Below, in pieces: positions 47,760 to 61,300 of a stretch of DNA of 64,000 nucleotides. The notes under the pieces were generated by a model. That model worked only from the letters and a program-made list of their open reading frames with translations. It was not told the origin of the DNA and did no database searches. The translations under genes and the position numbers were made by a program. Within the stretch, counting starts at the first letter, position 1, and every line of letters begins with the position of its first letter. The stretch lies in the NCBI RefSeq assembly GCF_018139145.2, contig NC_059473.1, positions 8,982,503 through 9,046,502 of the forward strand, in the 5' to 3' direction. Origin of the DNA: Gymnogyps californianus. Lineage: Eukaryota > Chordata > Aves > Accipitriformes > Cathartidae.

Positions 47760-50520
47760 TTCTTTGGGTAAAATTTCATGGGTTTCCAGGGGTTGAATGA
47801 CAGAACGTTTTAGGACTAGCAGTACTTTCATTTGTCAAAGACCTCTGGCAGGGTTGTCTGTGAGCAAACAGTTACTTTTTAACCAGCAAAGTGTAATTTT
47901 TTAGCTGAATGGTTCCCACTCAGCATAGCTTTCCAAGATGAGGTGTTTGCAATTGCATGCATTCATTTTAGATAGGCCTGCTGCTTGGTGGAAATGTATC
48001 CTACACCTGGGCACACTTTAGAAGCTGCGAGTACCAGAATAGTACATGTAGCAGTAGGTGTTTGCAAACAACACACAAAATACATCAAACTGCCCTGTGG
48101 ATATGAATAAAAATTGTGAGGTGAGGTTTAGCACTTGCTATTGGAAAATACGAGTTTTTCCTGAAATCATCATCTCATATAATTGCTTACAGTTATTAAC
48201 ATACCCAGTTCTACATGGATGTGTAAGAGACAGATGTAAAAAGCATTACATGCATTTCTCCTCAAAGATACCATCCTTTCCTCTTCATTTACAGTGCAGG
48301 AGCTCTAGACCAGAACTGGACATTCTGTGGTATAAGGTGAGACCAGTGTTTATAGTCCTTGACATTGCGCTTAATCCTTAACCCATGTCCTTGTAAAGCA
48401 AAGCTTGCAGACATAACTGGTTTCAGCTCCTGTTTGGTCTTTAACCAGCTTGTGTGAGCTATGGATACCTAAGGACAGCAAAACAACAACTAAGAGGAGA
48501 ATACTTGCAGTGCAAGATGCATACAACAGGGAGTAGGTATACATATATTGTCCTTTTTGAGCTTGCACAAAGGGCAACATTAGGAGTATCGGTGAAAAAC
48601 AGCCTGCTACGACTTCTTTGGCAGTTATAGCAAGTCTGGGGCCACCGTGGCAGAATGTGGGCAGTATGTATTTATTTCTTTCTGCCTTTTCCCTGGCTGC
48701 CATCAAAGGCCCTGTTCTGTGGTGATCTCTTCTGTGCAGAAAATAACTCAGAAGGCTTTCAAGGGGCATCAAAGTCTGTCTTTGCTACTTGAAAATCTAA
48801 TTCTGAGGAAAGTAAGATAAGGGTTCACTTTGTGGTATTCATAAAGCATCTGGCTGTGAAGAAGCATTGTACTGGCAAAGCTACTTGTCTACTGAATTCA
48901 GTCTCTAATGTGCAACTGTTGGATGGTTTCCAATCTAATGAAGCTTTATAGCACCTTTCGTCTGCACAATGTCATAGGTACTTGTTTTATACAACCACAT
49001 TGTGTAAAGCTGTCATCTCACAAGCACTGGTGACCTATGCTACAATCTGAACTCTGATACGATAGACTAGATAAACTTACAGCTTCATTATGTGACTTAT
49101 TGGTAGGATCCTGTTTTCAGTTGTCCAAAGGAGAATTGTGATTTCATTCGTTAGTCACCAGGGACGTGATACAACGAATGCAGCAATTCCTGATCTCTAT
49201 GGCCATTGCCTCTCTGAGGGCAATCTCTTCACTGTGTAAATGTTGCACTGAGAAGGCATGTTGGGTAGATTCACTTTGCAAGGGATGGTGTGTGTGCTCA
49301 GAAGAGTGGAGATGTTGCAGTCTGACGTGGTCTTCTCACTCTAGAGAAGATGCACAATATGCCTCAAATGTCATTATTTTATCGCAAGTTTCACGGTGTT
49401 TGATTAATTTAAAATTCCCATTGCTGAGGCTTGATTATTACTTGAGAATCTCTTGGGTTTAGAGGAAAGTCTAAGTTTCTACCCTTTAGAAATGCAGAGA
49501 AGCGTGACAACCTTAATCTTAACAGCACTAGCACCAAAGGTAAACAAAATGATCCCAGACTTCTACGATGAAATCTGGGGGAAGCGGGGAAGGCAGAAAT
49601 GGCAGGGGAGCACAGGATGTCTGTAGAAAACTTTTGAGTGCTCGCACTTGGCAGCACTATTAATGTGAAGTTGACAGTTAAAGATCAATAGTTTTGACAC
49701 TGAACACAGAGCTGCTTTCTGCATTTCACATTCTTAGGTGAAGCTCGTTTCAGAACAACACAGTTTGCCGTTCAGACCCCTAAGTGTTCATGCTGTAGCG
49801 TACCTGGCTGAAATAAACAGGAACTGACTTTCAGGAGAAGGAGAGGAGAATCAATATTATGCTAGCAGGCAGTGGAGGGTGCTTTTGATTTTCTAGTTTC
49901 TTTCTTTTTCCCCTACAGTGATTATTGTCCTTGCAGTTTCTTTCTAGAAATCACAGCAGTTTCACTGTTATTGTTTTAGTAATATGTACACAATATCTTA
50001 CATGCAGCATGTGCTATTTATATGACAAGATCTTACAGTCTGTCTCGGTTCATTTTATCCCAGCATAGAGGAAATATACGCACAGCTTGATGTGTATTTC
50101 AGTTTTGCATTTAAACAAGGCTGCGTAGGACTCTTGATGTGGCCTTGAACTGCACTCTTAACTTGCGATCTCATGGTATCTACTTGGCTGAAGCTAGCAT
50201 TAAGTTTTCAACCTTAGGTGGGGATTCCGAAGCTTTTAAACTAAACCATTGTGTATTTTTCAACAAGGTTGGCTTTGAAGAAGTGTAATACTCCTAAGTC
50301 ATTACCTGAAGTAAAAAGCTTGTAATTAGAAAGCCTTCCCGCTGCAATGGGATTTGAGCCTTTGTTTGCTGGTGGGAGCAGCGTTGTTCGGTGAGCGCAG
50401 GGTGACATCCAGTGGCGGGCTTCTGCCTGGCTGTGGGAAGGACTGGGCTGGTTAGTAGCATCACAGGGACACCCCAACCGGGAGGGCCTTCGGGGGTCTC
50501 CCACCCAAAGCAGGGTCACA
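47760..50520. other. Intergenic, no gene recognised
   Basis: AT-rich non-coding DNA. The longest open frame (minus, 48371-48772, 133 codons) resembles no known protein and lacks convincing splice borders. Confidence 0.55.
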
Positions 50521-50524
50521 CTGA

Positions 50525-50860
50525 ATCCACATCAGAGTGCTCACGGATTTGCCCAGTCTTGAAAACCTCCAAGGACTCCGGGTAACTCATTCCTTAATTA
50601 TTCTCATACTGAAAATTACTTTCTTTATCTAAAACCTGTTTTTTTTCAATTTATGTCCATTGTCCCTCTTCCTCCACAGAGCACCTCAATAAAGAGCCCA
50701 GATCCATCTTCTCAATAAACGCCTTGTAGTTACTGGGGGGCTGGTTTTGTGTCCCCAGGCTGAACAAGTCCAGCTCCCACAGCTTCTCCTCTCAGGGCTG
50801 GTGACCCCTGCCCATCTCACTGTCTCTCCACAGCACATGCTCAAATTGCACAGCAGCAGG
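50525..50860 (-). mobile_element. Degraded CR1 LINE fragment (3' region), antisense
   Basis: The plus strand carries phrases typical of antisense CR1 3' sequence, in the right order. They are a degraded 'CTTGAAnACCTCCAAGGA' near 50560, 'GTCCATTGTCCCTCTTCC' near 50656, 'CCCAGGCTGAACAAGTCCAG' near 50754, and 'CCCACAGCTTCTCCTC' near 50777. The copy is 5'-truncated, as most CR1 copies are, and clearly diverged. The terminal ATTCTATG-type repeat is not seen. Confidence 0.75.
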
Positions 50861-53800
50861 CCAGGTTTCTAATTTGGCTTGTTGGTAACAATAAGGATGA
50901 CTGAGTTTATGAAGGATTCACACATGCTTATCTAATTCTTACTTGTGATGGCACTAACATTTTACACCAGAGACTTTCTCCTAATTACATACACTGCTGT
51001 AAGCATCTTGTTATCTATTCTACTAACAATAAACATGCCTCAGGGCTTATGAAAGATGACAGAGTTCACTCAGGGCTTTCCTGCAATGTGTTTCTTCCAC
51101 AGAAAACGTGTTCTTGCCACCACAACTTTGTCATGCCAATGCACTCTGACAACGCGAGCGCTGCGTGTTCCTGAAATGCGCTGGCCCTGTGGCGAAGAGG
51201 CAGTGCATGAGGTGCCTGTACCCACAGTGGGGTGGTGTTACCAGCGCGTGGGCCAACTCCATACAACAAACTCCAGTGACAAGAAAACAGCAGGCAGATG
51301 GTAGGTGCTGAGTTCCTTTCCACACACGGGCTGCAGCATGAGGGCTTTGGAGGAGGGAAACAACATCCCCAGCTGCCCTGGTGCAGGACTAATGAAGGGC
51401 TAATTGCAGCCCTGACTGGGATCAAGGCGGGGGGGGGGAATGAGCAACAGCTGCTATAAAAATCACCACCTCAGCAGTATGAGGGGGAAGTTGGGGGTTG
51501 CAAAGGCAGATTGAGGGAGGAGGCCAGCAGATGCAGTGACCTCTCATCTGAAATGTGGTGGTCTGTGGCCTCCTATTCTCTCGCCCAGAGTGCTTTATTT
51601 GAGCTGGCTGTTGCAAGAAGAAGATACCTTTCTGATATGAATCTAAACCTCTTATGACCTTGAGATTTAGGAACCCTTGTTATGGAGTAGCCAGGTAAGG
51701 AAAAGAATAACTGGAGAATATTATTGTTAACCTTGGGCCTGAGTTGATTCTTAAAATAGTGCTTGCTATTAAACTATTCCTGATTTATGTTTATTTACTG
51801 GAAATACCTCATTTAAGCTGAAAGATAGTTTGTCTTTCTTTCCTTTTCTCTGGCAAAGGAGAGATGCTTTATCTTATGTTGGCTGACACTGACCTGTCTG
51901 CAGGGTTTTCTTCCCTTACAGCCTCCCACCCCTGCTTGGTTTTCTTGAACCGATGTGGTATGGCTGTGTCACCAGCCTTCAGAGGTGACTGATGGGTTTG
52001 TGGAACAAAATGGCTTTCAGGTTTAGAAATAGCTGTTTTTTCAGGGGTGGGTGGAAAAAAACTGCTTTGGGATGGGTGAATAGTGTTATGTCAATACAGA
52101 TCACAAGGAACCAGTGTGAGGCTGATTGTTCTTCCTGCTCAGACTGAAATTACACTGCCAGCCCATAAAAAGCAGGAGCTCAAAATATATGGTATTAGGT
52201 AAAACTGCCTGAGTACTTAGTAAATAGCTATACATGTAATGCTTGAGTTTCTCAGCGTTGCTTAAACAAAGGTGTGAATGTCTCTGAAGAGTGTAAAATG
52301 CAAAAGAACACTTAGTCTTGAACAAGTACACAAACCATAAAGCTTGTCTTACGTGATAGTGCGGTGAGAATGCAGCTTAAAGACAGCTCTCCTGTCTGTA
52401 TTTTAATGCTTGTTTTCATATACGCTATAGCAAAGCATTGCCTATGGTCAGGCCCTCAAACAGTGGCAGTGAGGTTAAGATTTGTTAGAGTTTCACTGAA
52501 GACTTTTTTTTTTTCAGATGGGGGGGAATTCCTGTAAAAGGAGACTGGGCTGCACTACTGTGTTTTTGCCACAAGAGTGTGTAAAATTGCTTAAGGGGTG
52601 GACTAAGTTTGGGGGTGTAGTACGCAGCTCTAATCAGATCAGATTTTTTCCTCCCATGTGGCATACCCTTTGAACAGCAGCATGGAAGAGAAGAGCTGCT
52701 AGTCCATCTGCTAGTGGCTGTGTTGGAGTATAGCCCATGCCAGTCAGTATTCTGTTATGAATCTACCAGTTTCGGAACTGTTTAGTTGGCTGAAGGTTCC
52801 TCAAGTCCCAGGCAGACTTTCTGGAAGCCAGAGGTGGAGAAATTCCTCTGCGTGCATAATAACCCAGGGGGCTGGACACTCAGCTGTGATACAGGGAACT
52901 CCTATTTCTAGTTCCTGGTGGTTGAAAGTCTGACTAACTGCCTCCTACTTGTCTTCCTTTCTGAAGGTTAGTGGGGCAGTTATTGGTGACAGAAGGGGAT
53001 GGTTCCCAGTTCTGGTGCAGAATAGAGAAATTCCTCAGTAAGAAAGTTTCACAGGAGAAAAACTCCTACTTCCTTCTGGGTTCTAATGGATTTTGAAAGT
53101 CTTTGAGTGAAATGTGTGTTAGCTGTTCCAATGAATGGCTTCTTGTAGGTGGTGTAACTGCCAATGCACTCTTGTTTCTTTTTGGAAACGGTGATGTAGC
53201 TTTGTGTGAACTAAATGCAGCTAGCTTGATGTGTGGGTTCTTCTTTAGGCAGTCTCCAGCCCTTTGAGCTACAAAGGGTAAAATTGCTAGCGCTGGTCTG
53301 ATGTAGAGTCAGGCTAGTTAATATACTGTGCAGCATGTATTGATCATGATGCCAGCCAAAGCATTAAACTTCCTTGTATCTTCTTTGATATGCAAATAGC
53401 TCTCTGCAATATTCCACACGCAATGCCTTGAAATCTCTAGAAGGAGATGTAATAGAGAAATGATAAGCTGTCTGCTTTAAGGATATCTGTAAATATCCTC
53501 ATCATTTTATATTGCCCCTTAAAAATAATAATTGCCAGTGATTCAAAAGGCAAGGCAGTTCTGAGAAGAGGGATGAAGTAATAATCCCTGGGGAAAGTTG
53601 AGAATAAAGGACTGTAGCAGTGTGCAAAATAATAGGGAAAGCAGAAGATGCAAAGTCACTAAGAGGTCTCTAATGTGTCATTTCACTACACTGTACAATG
53701 GGGAACTGTAGAGAGTTGGCAAAACTTCTTCATTTGGGCTGTAGCTCCTTCTCAAGACTGTGCAAGTAGAGAGGTTAAGCAATGCCTGGAGGAGCAGACC

Positions 53801-55160
53801 TTACCCAAGTAGCTGAGATCTGTAACTGTTTTCCAGTTCTGCTGTAGACCTGTTTCTCATGTCTTTTGCTGTATAGTAAATCTGGCCTCTTACTGTCATG
53901 TTGCCCTTTCCCCTTGGCATATAACTCATCTTGCTAAAATTTGTATTTTAGCCTGGATTTTGTAGGAGGAGACAGTGAATATTAGTACCTGGGCTCTGTT
54001 TTCAGGGGGCATGGGACATTTGGTTGCAAAGATACAATAGTAATGTTTGAAATAAATCACAGTCATGAGGGGTACTCTGTCCACCATGGTCATGGTCTGA
54101 GAAAAGCTCTCAGAGATCACTGCTGTAAATCAAAGCAAGAACAGTATTGTAAATGTAGGAGTGTACTAACGGGTAAAGTCTCCTAGCTAAAATGATACCA
54201 ATGGGGCTGAAAGAACTGTGGACTGAAAGGAAGCAGTGAGAGACTGGGTAGAGGACGGGGGCAGAGAGATGCCTGGAACCTCAAAAGAGCTGAGAGGCAG
54301 ACCTGACATGGGAGATAGCCCAAGCAGAGGGAACGAGGCACAGATGTTGCAGCTTGGGCATTCAAGAATGCAACCATCCTGTGTTAGATGACAGATTCAT
54401 CTCCACGCTCCCTGGACCAGAGGTGATGTCTTTACATTTAGTAACTCTGGATGGATTCTTCTTTCACAAGCTTGCTTGGTTGCTTTGTGAAACTCATCCG
54501 AGCCACCGTAGCTTAGTCTACTTAGTGTACCTGCCTAGTTCCATCTTCTGTGTTGCAAGGATACTCAACATGCGTTAGATTTAGTTATATCCACGCATTG
54601 CAAAATCACATTGTTCCAGTCTATGGATGGGGCTCCTGAAAGCTGCTTGGCCATGTGAGTGTGACATTGTACCTGGCGTAAATTAGCCCTGTCTTTTAGC
54701 TCAATAAATAGCTTTTGCAGTGCACCACAGTGTTGTAACTCTAATGCTTGCAGCTTCTTTTCAGCTAGCTCAAGGCTCTCCTCCTTATACTGCTTTTTGC
54801 AGTGTAGACAGACTTGTACATCTTGCTGTTAACTCGGAAGAAAAGGTCAGTGTTGTGGCCCAAGTAGTGTGCTTTTCAACAGGAAAAGCTGCATGTACAG
54901 AAAAAGCCTTATGTCATTGAACCTAATCAATAGAGGGAAGACAGCAAAATCTGTGTCCCTAAGGCATTACCACCACCTCCTTCCCTGGGGGAGACATGGT
55001 TTTCTGCCAGAACAAGTTCAATGTGCTTTCACTAGCTTGTGGTTTGTTTGTACTGAAGAATTGTAAGCAGATGCTACGTGTTCTTAAGGGTTTGAACTGC
55101 CACCTTGTGTTCCAATTACAGAGCTCTGTTCAAAACACTATGCTTTTTTTTCTTTTGTTT
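50861..55160. other. Intergenic, no gene recognised
   Basis: Mixed non-coding DNA with an 11-G run near 51428. No protein family, RNA gene or repeat family is recognised. Confidence 0.55.
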
Positions 55161-55164
55161 TAAG

Positions 55165-55302
55165 AGTGAGAGGAAAGTGCAGAAAGAAGTAGCTATTCGA
55201 GGATACTCAGAACAGCCATGGCAAAAAATTAATACTTCTGTGGTTCAGGCTGCTAAGCTAGGTCATCCTTTGCTATTTGCAGCATACATGTATGTAAAGT
55301 GA
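55165..55302 (+). other. Exon-like open segment of unknown meaning
   Basis: A good polypyrimidine tract and acceptor (TTTTCTTTTGTTTTAAG) are followed by 45 open codons to TGA, with GTATGT/GTAAAG donor-like sequences near the end. The reading (SERKVQKEVAIRGYSEQPWQ...) is not a protein I recognise, and no partner exon is evident. It may be chance or a lncRNA exon. Confidence 0.15.
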
Positions 55303-58300
55303 AAGTCATAATATGCTGCTGAGCAAATTCTTCTGTTTAGTTTGTGTTTTCATTTGTGTGGGTTAGACACACTTGGACACTAGGAAAATATTGAGTTGTT
55401 TGCAAGCTCATACAGTTTCTGAGTAAGCATTAGCATGTGTTGACACTTTCTGGAGTTGCTTCAAATTGCCTGAATATGACCAGTGAACATAGAGTCTTGC
55501 AGGCCAGCTCTGTAGCTTTCTCAGAATAATGATGTTGCACAAGTATCTAGCTAGTAGAGTTTATGGAGAGGAAAAAAATGTAGTAGAAAAATGCTTACTT
55601 TGACTCTTTCTGCAAACATACATCCTGATAGTTTCCCACCCTCTACGTGTCAACTAAATACTACTGTAACTATGTTTGTTGCACCATGAGTGGTGGATAT
55701 GCTTCTTTAAGTATTCCTCATGTTGTGAATTCTGCAGCTCTACTCTGTTCTACCTTGAGCTGATTGTGGCCCTTTGGCTCTAGCTGTGCTGAAGCTTAAA
55801 TCTGGCAGTGGCAAGGCTCCTGACTGCAGGGTGCAGGCAGTGGCTTTCTCATTCTGTTCAAATTGGTAGCTGCTGATGGCTGGTTGTGTGTGAAGAGCAG
55901 CTGGTGGGATTGGGACGATGGACAGCTTTTAAAGCATTTCTCTTTGTGGGAGGCACAGTGCAGCATGGATTAGATGTCTCCATGATGTAATGGAGCTCAC
56001 TGCTCTGGTTTTCAGTTGGTGTTGCAATGCAACTTAAAGCAGCAGAGTTCTGTGTGCTTAATGCGTGACACTATGGTCATCTCAGTGTGACCATCATGAG
56101 GTTCCCACTCATAAGCCAGCCTTGTTGGTTTGTTCATCCGCTTGCAGACACAGCCTGATCTGTGTTCTCTGAAATTCTGAAGTCAACTTCTTTGGGTTTT
56201 TTTTTCCTCTCCTCTTTCAGGTAACTTTTTTTATAAACAAGATGAAGCTACTTGCAGCCATCCATTTCTATTGATAGCCTGGGGAACAAACATGCAAAAA
56301 TCAACCCGTGCTGGTTTTGGCACAGTCTTCTGGGGAGTGGGAATCTCACACAACTCCTACAGTGGGGTTGCCATGATCCACTCGGAACAAACAACTATTG
56401 CTACTCTGTCTCTAATTCAACCACTAACGTGAATGATGGTAACCCTAAATAGTTCTGCTAGCTTATGCTTTAAAGACTTTGAATTTGTACCCCTCTTATC
56501 ATATTTGACACCACCATCAAATTCCTTCTCTGGTAATGTTAGACGAAGTGTTGTAAGTGAATCCCCTATTGTTCTAGTATTTAAGAACATCTTGCATAGT
56601 CTCTGAGATCTGCAGGCGAGGAGAGGTTGTTGGCCTCTTGTCATATCCCACAGCAGTTTCTTCGCTGAAGCACTACTGAGATTCACAGAATCATCCTAAG
56701 TCCCCTTACCATGCAGAGAACTAGTTTTCTTCAAGGTATAGCTTGTTCCGCACGTACCGTGAACACTTTTCCTACCAACCCCTTCTTTGGCAGCATGGGT
56801 ATCACTGGCATGCCACAGGAGTACAGACTGCAGAACCTACAGAAATACAATAGTCAGCCTCGTTTTCTAACCCCAAATGTATCCTCAAATAGATTTGTTT
56901 TAACTTTTTCTACTGCTGGCACTTTCTCCAAACTGGAAGTGCCAAGATGGATGTGTACATAAGCTGACCTCTTCCACTTTTTTCATAAACCACTGCAGGG
57001 AAGAGATTCTAAGTGATTGTACCACCAATCAGAAAACTAAATGCCTTTGCAGAGCTGGCTGCAAGCCCAACATTAGGAAGCTTTGACAGGTAGTGTCAGC
57101 CACCCCCTCTAATTTTGGGGGAGAATGCTTTTGTTTTAATCCTGCCAGGCACCTTTTTTAATAAATTGCTCTTTCCCTTCCTTCTGATCTTAACTGATGA
57201 AGGAGAAAGAACTGTTTGAAGGTAAAAGCTATTAATCCTTCAAGGGGAAAAAGTCTGCTTCATCCACTTTGAAATGGCTCTGTTTTCTATGTATCAGCCA
57301 GCATGGCTGAACCAGGGGAGTTGGACAATCAGCTCTGAGTAAGAGGAAGGTGTGGAATAGGTTGTTCTCCTGTGTGGAGGCATGGGTTACTCATGATCCT
57401 CTTACAGAGACTGCACTGTGAACTGCTAATCCAGTCCTTCAGAGACTAAGCCTTAGAGTAGCCTTAGTCTTTACTTCTAGAGTACAGGATGTGCCTTTTG
57501 GGCAGCCGTTCCTCATCTCCTTTGAGGAAAATGGGTAGAGGCCCCATCCTGCACAAACCTCCTGCTCAGTCTCTCGGTTACCACAAAAGGTTGCCAGTAA
57601 TACACAATTAGGAGAAGATTTTTGGTTACTGGTGACTAAAATGGGTTGTTTTGGAGGCTTTAGTCTTGAGGGAAACTCAGTCCAGGAATATATTGTTAAA
57701 ATTTTTTTGTGATCTGTTCTGTGACACATGCTGCCACCATTATCCGGCTGTGAACAAGCTCAAGGACTTCTTCAAGGCATAGAATTAGGCTGTTAGATCA
57801 ATGCTTAAGTTCTGTTTTGCACACCTGGTGTTATTGTCCTCCTTGTGCTGGAGAGTCGCAATAACTTATTAAACAGGCTGTTTATTTCTCTGAATTGTAC
57901 ATGGTGTGAGGTGCCTTAAAGATGCATTTTGTAGGCTCTGGTTTTTTTTATTTCTAAGGCTTTTAATGTGACAGTTGATGAATTTCTGCCTTGTACTGCT
58001 GCTGTAGGTGGCTGCAGAGGCTGTTCTAGTAAAACTTGTGAGTACCTCAACATAAGAACGTTCTGGTTTCCCACTGTCACAAGCTACCTAGCTACAAAGA
58101 TAATGAATGCTTCATTTTGCTCAGGTAAACTCTCAGCCATGCTGCCTGCACTCTACCCGCTACAGAGTAACACTGTAACAACTTTAGAAGTTACATTTGC
58201 ATATCACATCGGCTCTAATTAAAGTAGCTGTGTTTAGTACTTGCCTTGCACTCAAGGTGTCCTTGCTGTTTAAGTTTAGAGGCTTAAGTATCTTCCCTGG

Positions 58301-61300
58301 TGCAACTGAGGGTCTGAGCCTTGTAGACTTGCTGCAGGTGATAGTGCAGTAACTATCATCTTAATTTGAGTAACTGACTCAACTGCTTTTGGAAAATGCT
58401 GACAGCACGCTGGTTTTGTTTTGTAAATCCAAGTGATGTTTTATTAACTGAGTTACACTGTTGAGGCACTCCCATTTTAAATTCTTCAGGAGCCAGAAGT
58501 GATTATGTGAACTTTTGAAACTACAGTTTATGAATTTGAGTAAGTATGGCCCAAGCATGGGGAAAGAGTTTGCACCGCAACCGGCGGTTCACTTGGATTG
58601 TTGACCCATGGATTCCTGATTGAGAAGACTGGGAATCTGCAGATATAGGGCGACTGGTCACATTTGGTCTTTCTGTGTATTAGACAAGGCCAGACCCACC
58701 ACACCTAAATGTTATCTCTGTTTTCATCATTCCTGCCATTGGTCTGACACTCCTGTTTCAAAGATCTGTCAAAGGCAGATCAATGTTAAGGGTAACTGCA
58801 GATTTCCCAGGAGATGTACCGGCAAGAGCTGCAATAGAAGGGCTTGCAGCAGCATCAGAGCTGTGTTGGTAATGTGAATCTCAGTGATTTGTTGATATAT
58901 GCGGCTTAAAATATCTTCCTGGAGGCTTCCCCATAACTTACTTCCCACTAGGCTTATATTGTTCCTAGGTTCAGTAGAATTTCATGGAGCTGAAGAGACA
59001 ATTTTCTCTGAGAAAACGGAAGTGGCTGTTGCTGAAGCCTTTTGAGACAATGGAACAGATTTCTGTTTGAACTGGTATTTGAGAACAGAGACAAGATTTC
59101 TTTGGACACACACCCTACTAGCAAAGTGTTTTGTTTGGGTTTTTTAGCCTTACAGTAGGCAGGCCGCTGAAGATTCATAGTTACTTTGCTTTAACCTGTG
59201 GGTGCTCAAGAAAGGCACTTTGCAGGCTATTGTAATGTTAGTGGCTCCATAATTCTTAGCATCTGATGCACTAGTTTACTGCCTGTAAAACTCGAAGTCT
59301 ATCTCATTCATGTGCAGGTCTGCCTCCTCCAGCATACTGGGGGGGGTGGTATGGGGTGGGGGGGATGTGCCTGGAGATCTTCAATGTAAAGGAATTAGGC
59401 TTAAGGTATCTGCAACTTTCTTCTATATTCTGGCTGTACTTGTCTTGTGTGAATTTTTTCCTTTTCAGCCTATACTTCCCTTTCAGCCTGTATCCATTAT
59501 GTCATAGCATCAGTCTCAGCTGCAGTATTGATTTAATTCAAGGAGATTAATTTGGGCTCTGCAGTATTACGAGCTGATAAGCTTCTTATAGATGGAACAA
59601 TCTCTTAACAAGCTTTCCATCAAATACCTGATAAAGAGGAAGGAAAGCCTGTTGGGTGATACAGCGAAATAATAGCTGGATCTATTTGGGCACCCTTTCA
59701 TAAAATGATGAACTTGCCCATGACCAGCCCTGTACAGCACCATTCCTGGCTCATCTCGGGGAGTGTGGGACTGACTAGGGTTAGACCTCTGTGAGCTGAG
59801 GCCTCTTCAGAACAAGGGAAGTAGGTGTTTAGACTTAAAACAACAGATCATAGAATTGGATATTGGCCTTACTGCTCAGTTTCTTTTTTCTGTAAAAGGG
59901 GATTAGGAGAGGGGAATGAAAACTATGAATGCTCCATTGACTGGCCGGAGCAGCTGGGGATGCTGCTGGGCAGGGTGTAGGAGACTGGTAAATCCTGATG
60001 AAGAGCTCTGGGCTTGTAAGGCTTGAGTGAAGCCTTAGATATTTGTTTTGTTTTTATTATCCTGAATGCATGGAATTTTTTCCACTTCTGTTTAGCTAGT
60101 CCAGAGTCTCCTCTCTGCCTATACAACTGAGATTAAAGAAATTGTTGTTAAGGGCTATTTGCATTTGATTTAGCAAAACAAGGAGTTATTGGAGGATGAA
60201 AAGCCAGCTGCTTTTTTGATAATATGCATCATCTTATTAAATCATTCTTTGTAATGATCTGCATTTGTTGTGTCATGTTTTTATGCAGGACTTTTTCTGT
60301 TGATGAGGTTTCTATCTGAGAGCTGGTGGTCATATATCAAAATCCTTTTCTATTTCATTTGTAGTTGTTTGAGGTTCTGCATACACAAGCAACGTTATTT
60401 TTATTGCTGTTGTTGCATGTCAGTTAAATGGAAATTGTTTTCCCAAAGGGACAGTCTGTAGATGCTGGGGAGCTAAAGTGCGTGAGGAAAAATCGCTGAA
60501 GTCATTTTACAAATCGCTTGCATCCTGTTTTTAGAAGGCTCCAATTTAAATTTCAGTAAAGGATAGCTTATACTTACTGATCTTCGTATATACACTTAAT
60601 CCGAGATTATGTTGTATTCAGATTAAAAAAAAGAAAAATCAAGATTTTAATGCATTATTGTATACTGGCTACAATGATTGAAAACTGTGTCTTTACCCTG
60701 ATTCATTTTAAACATGAAGCAGGTAATAGCAGATTAAAAGCACTCATTTAGCCCTTTTGGGGAGGGGGAAGATTGCTTGCAAGAAAGAGAGTGATTATTA
60801 AGCCTGGCTCAAGGGAAGATGCAGTGAAAGGGAAACACAGAAGCAAGTTTGTAGGGTCAGAGAAACACAAGGAAACAAAACTGAAGATAATAAAAGGAGA
60901 CCAACAAAGGGAAAGAGAAGATATTCTTCTGAATTAGCAGGTACCGTGAAGAGAAAATGTGTTACAAAAGGAAACCCTCCTTTGCTTTTATTATTCATTA
61001 ATAATTGTTTTGGTGTTTTTAAGGCTGGAGCTTGAAATTCCCAAACAGGCTTTAAAGTTTGTGCTTTTCGAAGTACGTAGCAATTGCATCTGGAGGAGTA
61101 ATGCTGCACTGTAATTCCATAGAAAAATGGATTGATCTTGGTGTTGTCAAAGTCCTATGAATGTAGGCAGAGAAGACAGTATTTCTTTCACAGTAGTTCT
61201 AGGGTTGGCTGGTTTGTTTGTTATCTAAGCTATAATTTGGAGTAACACATTGAGAGGATTGGTTTTTTTATTTTACTTAGTGCAAAATATTTACAGTTAA

